This document shows, piece by piece, positions 26,407-37,253 of a DNA stretch of 64,000 bases. This DNA is from Cellulomonas sp. P24 (GTDB lineage Bacteria; Actinomycetota; Actinomycetes; Actinomycetales; Cellulomonadaceae). The stretch lies in assembly GCF_024704385.1 (NCBI RefSeq), contig NZ_JAJDFX010000002.1, positions 2,418,001 to 2,482,000 of the forward strand, given 5' to 3'. A program made the translations under genes and the position numbers. The notes under the pieces were generated by a model that was not told the DNA's origin, did not search any database, and saw nothing but the letters and a program-made list of their open reading frames with translations. Position 1 is the first letter of the stretch. Every line of letters begins with the position of its first letter.

Positions 26407-26526
26407 TCACGGCTCGTGGCGGTGGGCGTCGTCGTCCTCCTCCTCGAGCTCTTCCTCGAGCTCCTCCTCCGGGGCGTCCTCCAGGTTCTCGTCGAGTCCG
26501 GGGCGGTCGTCGAAGAACTCGGTCAT
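26407..26526 (-). CDS. Small highly acidic protein, 39 residues
   Basis: ATG 26526 to TGA 26407 reads MTEFFDDRPGLDENLEDAPE followed by a run of Glu/Asp and a His-rich end (DDDAHRHEP). AAGGAG lies about ten nt before the ATG at a usable ribosome-binding distance. The frame has no Lys and a net charge near -17. Such tiny acidic proteins recur in actinobacteria without assigned function. It is too short for most gene callers. It could bind metal, basic proteins or a kinase, but nothing here shows which. It stands between the LacI gene and a small coiled-coil protein. Confidence 0.6.
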   Translation of the reverse strand: MTEFFDDRPGLDENLEDAPEEELEEELEEEDDDAHRHEP

Positions 26527-26792
26527 GGCCGTGCGCTCCTTGGTCGGCACCTCACCGGCACCGCCGGGACGGCGGACCGTGATTCCACGCTAGGCGCCGT
26601 CTTCGGCGGGCGCGCGCCGGGTGCGTCGCCCGGCCGGTCGCCGACGCCGCCGTCGCGGCCCAGGACGACCGCGCGCGGACGTGCCGAGTGGCGACGCCCG
26701 GCCTACCGTGGAGGCATCGGGTCGCGGAGCTCCGCGGCCCGCCGACATCGACGGGCACCGGACGCGCGGTGCCGAGAGGTGGTGGCAGGTCC

Positions 26793-26969
26793 ATGACGTC
26801 CGACCAGGTCAAGGAAGCCGAGAAGAGGCTCGCGGACGCGGCCAAGGCGGCGCGGATCGAGCTCGAGAAGACCGGCACCCCGGACTACGACTCGCGTGCG
26901 CACCAGCGTGCGGTCGAGGAGGAGCGCAACGCTCAGGAGGCTCTCGAGCAGGCGCGGGCGTCGGCCTGA
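26793..26969 (+). CDS. Small helical protein, 58 residues
   Basis: The frame from ATG 26793 reads MTSDQVKEAEKRLADAAKA, then a second helix ERNAQEALEQARASA. The charge alternation and A/L/E content predict a short helical hairpin or coiled coil. A TACCGT hexamer at 26704-26709 could be its -10, but the ribosome-binding site (GGCAGG) is weak. An upstream in-frame extension begins at 26688 but looks non-coding. Family unknown. It converges on the DUF2510 protein gene. Confidence 0.5.
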   Translation: MTSDQVKEAEKRLADAAKAARIELEKTGTPDYDSRAHQRAVEEERNAQEALEQARASA

Positions 26970-26979
26970 GCCGAGGTGC

Positions 26980-27195
26980 TCAGGCGGGTCGGTCGGTCCC
27001 GAGGCCCGAGGTCTCCCAGAAGTACGCCGCGGAGGTGCTCCCTTGGGTCGGCAGGGTCGGGAGCGTCACCGGAGGGGCGGTGGTCGGCTCGGCGAGCGTG
27101 TGCGGTGTCCAGCGGTCGCCGTCGAAGTAGCGGAGCACCCCGGGCGCGTGCGGGTCGGGGTACCACCCGGTTCTCGCTGTCGTCGTGCCCATCAT
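26980..27195 (-). CDS. DUF2510 domain protein
   Basis: A 71-residue protein from ATG 27195 (ATG 27192 equally likely; an upstream start at 27240 adds a non-conserved segment). The N-terminal half is DUF2510, GWYPDPHAPGVLRYFDGDRWTPHT, a short actinobacterial motif domain usually fused to membrane helices. Here a 30-residue Thr/Pro tail follows instead, with no membrane helix. The role of DUF2510 is unknown. No promoter is evident in the AT-richer gap shared with the MarR gene. Confidence 0.75.
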   Translation of the reverse strand: MMGTTTARTGWYPDPHAPGVLRYFDGDRWTPHTLAEPTTAPPVTLPTLPTQGSTSAAYFWETSGLGTDRPA

Positions 27196-27306
27196 GCGTG
27201 CATCATCGGCGGCCGAGGCCGGAGACTTGACCTCCGACATGTGAAAATCTTCTCATTTCGCCCAGCGGATCCTGTGAACCTCCCCTCGACGTGAGCCTGC
27301 CGACCG

Positions 27307-27312
27307 TAGTCT
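27307..27312 (+). promoter_or_regulatory. Leaderless -10 of the MarR gene
   Basis: TAGTCT ends six nt before ATG 27319, so transcription should begin at or next to the start codon. The local context GACCGTAG-CTGACG recurs before the SDR gene at 37242. Upstream, GAAA...TTTC (27242-27258) is a weak inverted repeat that could be an operator. Confidence 0.55.
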
Positions 27313-27318
27313 GACGAG

Positions 27319-27819
27319 ATGGACGAGCCGTCTGACGAGGTGGACGAGCCGCGATGGCTCGACGACCGTGAGCGTGAGGCATGGCTGTCCCTCACGGCGC
27401 TCATGCTGCTGCTCCCGGCCGCGCTCGACGCCCACCTCATGCACGAGGCGGAGCTCACGGGCTTCAGCTACTTCGTCATGGCGATGCTCTCGGAGGCTCC
27501 GGGGCACGCGACCACGATGAGCGACCTGGCGGTGCGGTCGCACGCGTCGCCGTCGCGGCTCTCGCACGTGGTGACCTCGCTCGAGGCGCGCGGGTGGGTC
27601 GAGCGGCGGCGCTGCAGCCACGACGGCCGGGTCGTCCACGTCTCGCTCACCGAGGCAGGCTGGGAGTCGCTGGTCGCGATCGCCCCGCGGCACGTCGCCA
27701 ACGTCCGGCGCCTCGTCTTCGACGCCCTCGACGAGGACGACGTGGTCCGGCTCGCCGAGATCGCGACGAAGATCCGGCGCGTGCTCGACCCCGAGCGGAC
27801 CTTCGGCCCGTCGCACTGA
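27319..27819 (+). CDS. MarR-family transcriptional regulator
   Basis: A 166-residue winged-helix protein. Helices ALMLLLPAALDAHLMHEAELTGFSYFVMAMLSEAPG lead to the recognition region TTMSDLAVRSHASPSRLSHVVTSLEARGWVERR and the wing CSHDGRVVHVSLTEAGW, followed by the dimerisation helix. It matches MarR architecture and size. A -10-like hexamer sits six nt before the ATG with no ribosome-binding site, suggesting a leaderless transcript. The gene converges on the alpha/beta hydrolase with nine nt between stops, so it need not control it; the target and ligand are unknown. Confidence 0.88.
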   Translation: MDEPSDEVDEPRWLDDREREAWLSLTALMLLLPAALDAHLMHEAELTGFSYFVMAMLSEAPGHATTMSDLAVRSHASPSRLSHVVTSLEARGWVERRRCSHDGRVVHVSLTEAGWESLVAIAPRHVANVRRLVFDALDEDDVVRLAEIATKIRRVLDPERTFGPSH

Positions 27820-27828
27820 CGGGCGCCG

Positions 27829-28851
27829 TCAGTCGCGCGTCGCCTCGGGGACGTGCTGCGCCGCCCAGGCGAAGACCGCGTCGACGTAGCGCGTCCGGGC
27901 GGGTTCCGGCGAGAGGGCGAGGTCGTGGATCCCGTCGGGGACGCGGGTGAGGGTCACGTCGGCACCGAGCCCGGGTGTGCGGGCGGCGATCTGCTCGACG
28001 TCCAGGACGGAGTCGGTCCGGGTGATCGCCTCGTGCCAGCGGTCGTCGGGCCCGCTCGCGGTCGAGCAGCAGACCAGCACGGGGACGTCGATCGACAGCC
28101 CGGCGGCCACGGCGAGGTGCCCGCGGTGGATGGCCCGGAGCCAGGCGGCTCGCACCGGGAAGCCGGCGAACGGCTTCCAGCGGAGGTCGTAGTCCCACGC
28201 CCCGCCCGTGCTCACGTGCAGCGACCGGCCGTAGTCCGGGCCGAGCCTCCCGACGATGCGCTGCGGCATCCACGGGCCGAGGGCGTCGATCAGCCGGACC
28301 GCGATCGTCCGCTCGAACCAGCTCCCCTGGAGGTCGAGCCAGGGGCTGTTGAGGACGACGGCGTCGACCCAGGGCGACGTCGGCGAGCCGGCCGCCCGCG
28401 GGTGACGGTCCGCCCAGAGGGCGGCAGTCAGCCCACCGGCCGAGTGACCGAGCAGGACGACGACGTCGTGCCGGTGCTCGTCGCGGATGATGCGCAGCGC
28501 CTCGTCGATCTCCTCGTCGTACGTGCGCAGGTCGGTGACGTAGTTCGGGACCTGCCCGCGGCGCAGCGAGCGACCGTACCGGCGCAGGTCCAGGGCGTAG
28601 AAGTCGTACCCTCGCGCGACCCACTCGGCGGCGTGCTCGGCCTGGAAGAAGTAGTCGACGAACCCGTGCACGTAGAGCACCGCTCGCGAGGACCCGTGCA
28701 CCGGCGTGCCGTCCGGTCCGGCGCGGTGGACCAGGGTGGCGACGGTCTCGGGCTCGCCGTCGGGCGCGAGCGGGAGGGTGCGGGCGACCCAGTCGCCGCC
28801 GAGCACGTCGGGGGAGGTCAGGTCGGCGGCGGTCTGCGCGTCATCGGGCAT
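27829..28851 (-). CDS. Alpha/beta hydrolase (serine esterase or lipase-like)
   Basis: A 340-residue cytosolic protein. It has the oxyanion segment VLYVHGFVDYFFQ, the nucleophile elbow GHSAGG (family G-x-S-x-G), an acid candidate near PVLVCCSTASGPDD and the catalytic His in VPDGIHDLALS. YDFYALDLRRYGRS is common to monoglyceride-lipase-like enzymes. ATG 28851 (MPDDAQTAADLT) is chosen. A longer frame from 28992 would run through the clpB promoter and its heat-shock operator and encodes unconserved residues. No signal peptide is seen. Substrate is unknown. It shares an intergenic region with clpB. Confidence 0.85.
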   Translation of the reverse strand: MPDDAQTAADLTSPDVLGGDWVARTLPLAPDGEPETVATLVHRAGPDGTPVHGSSRAVLYVHGFVDYFFQAEHAAEWVARGYDFYALDLRRYGRSLRRGQVPNYVTDLRTYDEEIDEALRIIRDEHRHDVVVLLGHSAGGLTAALWADRHPRAAGSPTSPWVDAVVLNSPWLDLQGSWFERTIAVRLIDALGPWMPQRIVGRLGPDYGRSLHVSTGGAWDYDLRWKPFAGFPVRAAWLRAIHRGHLAVAAGLSIDVPVLVCCSTASGPDDRWHEAITRTDSVLDVEQIAARTPGLGADVTLTRVPDGIHDLALSPEPARTRYVDAVFAWAAQHVPEATRD

Positions 28852-28935
28852 GTGCCGATCGTGCCACGGGTGATGCGTCCCGTCGTCGGGTGGTGCACCC
28901 TGCTCGTACGCCGTCACCCGGGCTGGCCGATCAGA

Positions 28936-28956
28936 GTTGAGCGGAATACGCTCAAG
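28936..28956 (+). promoter_or_regulatory. HAIR operator (HspR-binding inverted repeat) upstream of clpB
   Basis: TTGAG at 28937-28941 and CTCAA at 28951-28955 are separated by nine bases, exactly the core of the HAIR consensus CTTGAGT-N7-ACTCAAG, and flanking CG/CG extend the symmetry. It lies about 60-80 nt before the clpB start. HspR repression of clpB through HAIR is well established in actinomycetes. Confidence 0.85.
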
Positions 28957-29017
28957 TCTGGTGCAGTTGGCACGATCAGCACCCTCGAGCACCCCTCAGC
29001 ACCGACAGGAGAACCCG

Positions 29018-31656
<2,639 letters not shown>

Positions 31657-31660
<4 letters not shown>

Positions 31661-32184
31661 CCGACGACGACGTCCCCCGCACCGAGAACGCCACACCCGA
31701 GCCGGTGCCCTTCAGCTCGGCGGCCCTGCTCGCGGAGCTGCTGGGTCAGCAGGCGCGGCTCGTGCTCCCCCGGTTCGACTACGTCGAGGGGGCGCGCCTC
31801 GGTGGGGTGATCGCCGCGCTCGCCGAAGGTCGCGGGCTGCCCGTCGTCGTCCGGGTCGAGGCCGAGACGCCCGCCGGGCCGCACATCGTGTTCCAGCGGG
31901 CGTTCCCGGGCAGCTCGCCCACGAACGACTGGTGGATCGGCCGGAAGTTCGCGGTGGTGCGGCGCTTCGGCGAGGCGTCGTTCACGGTCGGCACCCGGTT
32001 CCGCGTCGAGGGCACGACCTTCGAGGAGTCCTCGGGCCTGGACGAGGAGACCTACGCCGCGCACGGCGGCGCGTTCCCGCTACGGGTCGGTGACGAGATC
32101 GTCGGGATCGTCGGCGTCTCCGGCCTGCCGCAGCAGGAGGACCACGCTCTCGTGGTCGAGGGGCTCACGACGTACCTGCGGTGA
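31657..32184 (+). CDS. UPF0303 / haem-degrading-like domain protein
   Basis: A 175-residue protein of the UPF0303 (GlcG/HbpS-like, PF03928) fold: [31 protein letters not shown], then [29 protein letters not shown] and [31 protein letters not shown]. The WWIGRK and GVSGLPQ..DH segments are the conserved core. Members of this fold bind haem or other small ligands, but a specific reaction is not shown here. It overlaps clpB by four nt, yet has its own -10-like TAGCGT, so it need not depend on heat-shock control. Confidence 0.85.
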
Positions 32185-32223
32185 GACCGCGCACCGGGCG
32201 ACGAGACGAGAACGAGGCCTTCG

Positions 32224-34845
32224 ATGACCGAGAGCACCGACCGCACGACCGACACCCTCGGTGACGAGCAGCTCGACGCGCTGGTGGCCCGTCTGACGCT
32301 GCCGCAGAAGGTCCGCCTCCTGACCGGGGCGGACTTCTGGTCGCTGCACGCGGAGCCGGCCGTCGGCCTGCGCACCGTCGTCGTCTCGGACGGGCCCTCG
32401 GGGGTGCGCGGCGCGGTCTGGGACGAGCGCGACCCGTCGCTGAACCTGCCCAGCGCGACGGCGCTGGCAGCGACCTGGGACGTGGACGTCGCCTACCGCT
32501 ACGGCGTCGCGATGGCCCACGAGGCCCGCCGCAAGGGCGTCGACGTGATCCTCGGGCCGACGATCAACCTGCACCGCAGCCCGCTCGGCGGCCGCCACTT
32601 CGAGGCGTACTCCGAGGACCCGCTCCTCACTGCGGACCTCGCCGAGGCGTTCGTCCGCGGCGTCCAGGACACGGGCGTCGGCGCGTGCCCCAAGCACTAC
32701 GTCGCGAACGACTTCGAGACGGACCGCTTCACCGCGTCCGTCGAGGTCTCCGACCGCGCCCTGCACGAGCTCTACCTCGCGCCGTTCGAGCGCACCGTGA
32801 CCGGCGCCGGGACCTGGACGGTCATGAGCGCGTACAACGCCGTCGCCGGAGTCACGATGAGCGAGAGCGACCTCCTCGCCGAACCGCTCAAGGGGACGTG
32901 GGGGTTCGACGGCGTCGTGATCTCCGACTGGACGGCGGTGCGGTCGCTCCGCTCGGCCGCGGCCGCCCAGGACCTCGTGATGCCCGGACCGGACGGGCCG
33001 TGGGGCGACGCGCTCGTCTCGGCCGTCGAGAGCGGCGAGATCTCTGCGGCCGCCGTCGACGACAAGGTGCGCCGACTGCTGCGCCTCGCGGCACGCGTCG
33101 GTGCGCTCGCGGGCGCGGAGCCCGCCGTCACCCCCGTGCCGGCGACCGGGGCCGAGGCAGCGGCCGGGGTCGCGCTCGCACGCGAGGTCGAGCAGCGCGG
33201 CATCGTCCTGGTGCGCAACGACGGCGTCCTCCCGCTCGGTCGCGCCGACGCGGCTGAGGGCACCCCGGGCGGGCACCCGGTCCCCGCACGCGCGACCCAC
33301 GACCGGGTGCCCCCCGCCCGCATCGCGGTGATCGGCCAGAGCGCGCTGCGTCCCCGCACCCAGGGCGGTGGTTCCGCGACGGTCGTGCCCGAGTCGACCG
33401 TCTCGCCGCTCGACGGCCTGCGCGCCGCACTGCCCGGTACCGCGTTCACCTACGCCACCGGCGCGATCGTGCACGACGGCGTGCAGCCGTTCGCCCTCGC
33501 GGACATCCGTCACCCGGACTCCGGGGAACCCGGCGCCCGCGTGCGCTTCCTCGCCGCGGACGGCACGGTCGTGCTCGAGGAGTCCCGCCGGGCGACGGAC
33601 CTCATGTGGCTCGGCAACGCGCCGGTCGCCGCGAGCCTCGAGCTCGTCACGGACCACACCCCGTCGACCTCCGGGCCGGTCGAGCTCGGCTGGGCGGTGA
33701 TCGGCCGCACGACCCTCGAGGTCGACGGCGCGGTCGTCCACGAGGCCACGTTGACCGTCGACGCCGCAGACGTCGGCGCGGCCCTGATGGCGCCGCCGAG
33801 CACCACGGTGCGGGTCGACCTCGAGGCCGGCCGCACGTACCGCCTGCGGTGGTCGCACCCGCTGACCGGCGTCCCGTCGATGCCCGACGGGACGGACCTC
33901 CCCGGGGTGCTCGGCTTCACCGCGGGCTGGCGGCCGTGGGTCGAGTCGGCCGAGACGCTCCTCGAGGAGGCGCGTGACGCCGCCCGGGACGCCGACGTCG
34001 CGATCGTGGTCGTCGGGACCAACGAGAAGGTCGAGTCCGAGGGCTTCGACCGGTCCGACCTGCGGCTGCCCGGACGCCAGGACGACCTCGTCCGCGCCGT
34101 CACCGCGGTCAACCCCCGCACGGTCGTCGTCGTGAACTCCGGCTCGCCCGTCCTGCTGCCGTGGCGTCAGGACGCCGCCGCGGTGCTGCTCACGTGGTTC
34201 GGCGGGCAGGAGTACGGTCACGCGCTCGCCGACGTGCTCACCGGGGTCGTCGAGCCCGGCGGGCGGCTGCCCACCACCTGGCCCGCGCACGAGCACGACG
34301 TCCCGGTGCTCGACGTCACCCCGCGCGACGGCGTGCTGCGCTACGACGAGGGCCTGCACGTCGGGTACCGCGCGTGGCTCCGCGCGGGGACGGAGCCCGC
34401 CTACCCGTTCGGGTACGGCCTCGGGTACACCACGTGGACCTACGACGCGGTCCGGGTCGTCGGCCCGGTTGGCGACGCGTCGGGGGCCGACGGCGCGCGA
34501 CGTGTCGAGGTCGACGTGACGAACACCGGTGCACGTGACGGACGGGAGGTCGTCCAGGTCTACCTGACCCGGCCGGGGTCCGCGGTCGAGCGCCCGGTGC
34601 GCTGGCTCGCCGGCCACGCGACGGTGACGGCCGGGCCCGGGGAGACGGTCACCGCACGGATCGGGCTCCGGGCTCGGGCCTTCGAGCACTGGGACGGCGC
34701 CGGGTGGTCGACCGAGCCAGGGGAGTTCACGGTCGTCGTCGGCCGCGATGCGTGGTCCGACGAGCTCGAGACGACCCTGGTCGTCCAGGCCGTCGTCCAG
34801 GTGTTCGTCGACGGGGGTGTCGCGGGGACGCTCAGGGAGCCGTGA
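32224..34845 (+). CDS. Glycoside hydrolase family 3 beta-glucosidase
   Basis: An 873-residue GH3 enzyme without a signal peptide, so probably cytosolic. The (beta/alpha)8 domain shows KVRLLTGADFWSLH, VVSDGPSGVRGAVWDE, the KHYVANDFETDR substrate loop and catalytic nucleophile Asp 235 in GVVISDWTAV. The second domain begins near residue 320 (LAREVEQRGIVLVRNDG), with an inserted PA14-like beta module (about 400-560, containing GRTTLEVDGAVV and MAPPSTTVRVDLEAG). A fibronectin-III-like C-terminus follows (VEVDVTNTGARDGREVVQVYL). It should cleave beta-linked glucosides imported as oligosaccharides. It stands alone; the LacI gene is 6 kb away. It converges on a Septum_form gene with a 14-nt overlap. 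Confidence 0.94.
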   Translation: MTESTDRTTDTLGDEQLDALVARLTLPQKVRLLTGADFWSLHAEPAVGLRTVVVSDGPSGVRGAVWDERDPSLNLPSATALAATWDVDVAYRYGVAMAHEARRKGVDVILGPTINLHRSPLGGRHFEAYSEDPLLTADLAEAFVRGVQDTGVGACPKHYVANDFETDRFTASVEVSDRALHELYLAPFERTVTGAGTWTVMSAYNAVAGVTMSESDLLAEPLKGTWGFDGVVISDWTAVRSLRSAAAAQDLVMPGPDGPWGDALVSAVESGEISAAAVDDKVRRLLRLAARVGALAGAEPAVTPVPATGAEAAAGVALAREVEQRGIVLVRNDGVLPLGRADAAEGTPGGHPVPARATHDRVPPARIAVIGQSALRPRTQGGGSATVVPESTVSPLDGLRAALPGTAFTYATGAIVHDGVQPFALADIRHPDSGEPGARVRFLAADGTVVLEESRRATDLMWLGNAPVAASLELVTDHTPSTSGPVELGWAVIGRTTLEVDGAVVHEATLTVDAADVGAALMAPPSTTVRVDLEAGRTYRLRWSHPLTGVPSMPDGTDLPGVLGFTAGWRPWVESAETLLEEARDAARDADVAIVVVGTNEKVESEGFDRSDLRLPGRQDDLVRAVTAVNPRTVVVVNSGSPVLLPWRQDAAAVLLTWFGGQEYGHALADVLTGVVEPGGRLPTTWPAHEHDVPVLDVTPRDGVLRYDEGLHVGYRAWLRAGTEPAYPFGYGLGYTTWTYDAVRVVGPVGDASGADGARRVEVDVTNTGARDGREVVQVYLTRPGSAVERPVRWLAGHATVTAGPGETVTARIGLRARAFEHWDGAGWSTEPGEFTVVVGRDAWSDELETTLVVQAVVQVFVDGGVAGTLREP

Positions 34846-35497
34846 CGGTCCCGTCAAGGAAGGACCCGGTCACCGGCTTCCCGAGCGTCACGAGGCACAG
34901 CCCGGTGCGGTCGCCGCTCTCCCAGGACGCGAGGGTCGGCGCCCACACGACGGCACGGACCCCGGCCGACTCCTCGGCTGCGGTGAGCTGGCAGGCGTGC
35001 GCGACGCGGTCGTCCACCCGCTCCTGGCCCGGCCACACGTCCGTCGCACCGAACGCGTAGGTCGTGACGACCTCGGCGGCGTGCGGCTCCCGGCACGGCA
35101 GGACGGTCACCCGCGTGATGTCGCCGTCCGCCGGAAGCTCCTCGACGCAGCTCCCGGTGCGCAGCTGGCCGACGTAGGCCGCGCGTGCCGAGGTGAGGGT
35201 CTGCGGCAACGGCCGGGTGGCCTGCCAGGTCAGCAGGCCGGCGACGCTCCAGATCCCCCCGAGCAGGGTCCAGACCGTCCCGAGGACGATGCCCGCGACC
35301 GCGAGGCCCTTGCCGCGGGTGGCGCCCCGCCGGATCCGCCCGAGGGCGGCGATCCCGAGACCGAGGGCGACCGGCCCGAGGGTGATCACCCCGGCCACCA
35401 GGGAGTTCACCGCCAAGAGGTCCCGCGGCGGTGCGGGTGGCTGCCAGCCGGGCGCGTAGTACGCGCCGGGGTCGGGTCGCGCGGGCGGCGCGGTCAC
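34832..35497 (-). CDS. DUF4190-Septum_form membrane protein
   Basis: A 221-residue protein. After a Pro/Tyr-rich cytosolic lead (DPGAYYAPGWQPPAPP) come two membrane helices (VNSLVAGVITLGPVALGLGIAAL and LAVAGIVLGTVWTLLGGIWSVAGLL) of the DUF4190 type. A Septum_form extracellular domain follows with LRTGSCVEELP, VTVLPCREPHAAEVVTTYAFG and the Cys-bearing terminal strand GDRTGLCLVTLG. It overlaps the next DUF4190 gene by four nt, so they form a two-gene operon. It is the membrane-anchored counterpart of the eCIS-cluster lipoprotein. Function is not defined. Confidence 0.85.
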   Translation of the reverse strand: MTAPPARPDPGAYYAPGWQPPAPPRDLLAVNSLVAGVITLGPVALGLGIAALGRIRRGATRGKGLAVAGIVLGTVWTLLGGIWSVAGLLTWQATRPLPQTLTSARAAYVGQLRTGSCVEELPADGDITRVTVLPCREPHAAEVVTTYAFGATDVWPGQERVDDRVAHACQLTAAEESAGVRAVVWAPTLASWESGDRTGLCLVTLGKPVTGSFLDGTVTAP

Positions 35498-36360
35498 CGC
35501 ACCGATCCGGCTGCCGAGCCGAGGAGTGCGCTCGCGGAGGTGCCGAACGAGACGGTGCCGGAGTGCGTCGTCATGTCGCCCGTCGCGAGCGCCATGACGA
35601 AGCCGATGACGACCAGCGCGAAGAACAGGATGCCGAGAGAGCCGAGGACGATGCCGGCGATCGCCATGCCCTTGCCGGCGTCACCCGTGCGAGAGATCTG
35701 GCGCATGCCGATGATCCCGAAGATCAGCCCGAGGATCCCCGCGGCCCCGGCCGTCACGATGCCGGCCAGGCCGAGGACCAGCGCGGCGATCGCCATCCCG
35801 TTGGTCTTCTGCGGCTGCGCCCACTGGGCGCCCGGGGCGTACGTGCCGGACTGCGGGTACGAGGTGTACTGCGGCGCGGCGTACTGCTGGCCGTACGCGG
35901 GTTGCCCGTACGCCTGCTGCCCGTACGCCTGCTGCCCATACGGTGCGGCGGGGGCACCGTAGGACTGCTGGCCGTAGGACGCTGCCGTCGGGGCCGCGTA
36001 CGTCTGCGGGTCGTACGCCGGGGTGCCGTACGCCTGCTGCCCGTACGGTGCCGGTCCGGGCGCTCCGTAGGCCTGCTGCCCGGACGGGTCCAGAGGTGAC
36101 TCGACGGGCGCCGCGGCGGCGTCGGGCGCACCGAGGCCGGGCTGCGGCGACCAGGACTGCTGTACCGGAGGAGTGGCAGGCGCATCCGGCATCGTCGGTC
36201 CACCCGCCTGCTGACCACCCGCCTGCTGACCCCCCGTCCCCGGGAACCCGTTGCCGCCCCCCGACGGAGCACCCGTCACGGGGTCCGTCCCCGGGGCAGG
36301 CGCGGCGTACGGGTCTCGTGCGTTCTCGCCCGGCGCGGTCCACGGGTCAGGGGTCGTCAT
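35494..36360 (-). CDS. DUF4190 membrane protein with Tyr-Gly-Gln repeat arm
   Basis: A 288-residue protein. Residues 1-185 are low-complexity, with many copies of the unit YGQQAYG and variants (YGAPAAPYGQQ), a prion-like Gln/Tyr/Pro composition. Two or three membrane helices follow (GMAIAALVLGLAGIVTAGAA, ILGLIFGIIGM and GIVLGSLGILFFALVVIGFVMAL) with the DUF4190 linking motif RTGDAGKGMAIAGIV. It ends with an outside tail. The arm would be cytosolic. It is translationally coupled to the Septum_form gene that follows (ATGA). Function unknown; envelope or division-related by association. Confidence 0.85.
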   Translation of the reverse strand: MTTPDPWTAPGENARDPYAAPAPGTDPVTGAPSGGGNGFPGTGGQQAGGQQAGGPTMPDAPATPPVQQSWSPQPGLGAPDAAAAPVESPLDPSGQQAYGAPGPAPYGQQAYGTPAYDPQTYAAPTAASYGQQSYGAPAAPYGQQAYGQQAYGQPAYGQQYAAPQYTSYPQSGTYAPGAQWAQPQKTNGMAIAALVLGLAGIVTAGAAGILGLIFGIIGMRQISRTGDAGKGMAIAGIVLGSLGILFFALVVIGFVMALATGDMTTHSGTVSFGTSASALLGSAAGSVR

Positions 36361-36392
36361 GCGTGCAACCTAGCGAACCGGCGACGTCGTCG

Positions 36393-37193
36393 TCAGTCCA
36401 TCAGGTCGAGGATCACCGGAACGTGGTCGGAGGCGCCCTTGCCCTTGCGCTCGTTGCGGTCGATCGTCACCCCGGAGACCCGCGCCGCGAGCGCGGGCGA
36501 GGCGTACGTGAAGTCGATCCGCATGCCCTCGTTCCGCGGGAACCGCAGCTGCTGGTAGTCCCAGTACGTGTAGGTGCGCTCGGCAGGGACGAACGTGCGG
36601 GACACCTCGGCGTACCCGGCCTTCGCGAACGCCGCGAACGCCGCGCGCTCGGCCGGGCTGACGTGCGTCTTCCCGGCGAACAGCTCGATGTCCCACACGT
36701 CGGTGTCGAGCGGTGCGACGTTCCAGTCGCCGACGAGGGCGACCTGCGCCGTCGGGTCGCCCGCGTCGGCGGAGATCCACGAGGCGGCCTGCGCGCGCAG
36801 CTCCTCCAGCCAGCTGAGCTTGTACGGGTAGTGCGGGTTGTCGAGCTCGCGCCCGTTCGGGACGTACAGGCTCCACACGCGCACCCCGCCGCACGTCGCA
36901 CCGAGGGCGCGCGCCTCGACGACCGGCTCGTCACCGAACCCGGGCTGGTGCGGGAACCCGGTCTCGACGTCCTCGAGCCCGACCCGGGAGACGATCGCCA
37001 CACCGTTCCACTGGGAGAACCCGAACGTCGCGACCTCGTAGCCGGCGTCCTCGAAGAGCGCGCGCGGGAACTGCTCGTCCTTGCACTTCGTCTCCTGCAG
37101 GGCCAGCACATCCGTGCCGCTGCGTTCGAGGAAGGCCACGGCGCGATCGGCCCGTGCACGGATCGAGTTGATGTTCCAGGTCGCCAGACGCAT
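36393..37193 (-). CDS. xth: Exodeoxyribonuclease III family AP endonuclease
   Basis: A 266-residue endonuclease/exonuclease/phosphatase-fold protein. The start at ATG 37193 reads MRLATWNINSIRARADRAV, the canonical family N-terminus (catalytic Asn). LALQETKCKDEQFP holds the metal-binding Glu, and VRVWSLYVPNGRE, ALVGDWNVAPLDTDVWD (Asp/Asn pair) and a terminal SDHVPVILDL (catalytic Asp-His) complete the set. It cleaves abasic sites and 3'-blocked ends in base-excision repair. A TAGCCT hexamer seven nt before the ATG points to a leaderless transcript. An in-frame extension upstream is not coding. Confidence 0.95.
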   Translation of the reverse strand: MRLATWNINSIRARADRAVAFLERSGTDVLALQETKCKDEQFPRALFEDAGYEVATFGFSQWNGVAIVSRVGLEDVETGFPHQPGFGDEPVVEARALGATCGGVRVWSLYVPNGRELDNPHYPYKLSWLEELRAQAASWISADAGDPTAQVALVGDWNVAPLDTDVWDIELFAGKTHVSPAERAAFAAFAKAGYAEVSRTFVPAERTYTYWDYQQLRFPRNEGMRIDFTYASPALAARVSGVTIDRNERKGKGASDHVPVILDLMD

Positions 37194-37200
37194 GTGCGCC

Positions 37201-37247
37201 AGGCTATCGGCCTGTTCCGCCCAACCGGCAGGAGAGGACCGTAGGCT
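37201..37247. promoter_or_regulatory. Divergent leaderless promoters of xth and the SDR gene
   Basis: Leftward, TAGCCT occupies 37206-37201, seven nt from ATG 37193. Rightward, TAGGCT occupies 37242-37247, six nt from ATG 37254. The two -10-like hexamers are 36 bp apart, back to back. Neither gene has a ribosome-binding site, so both mRNAs should begin at or near the start codon. Confidence 0.6.
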
Positions 37248-37253
37248 GACGGC

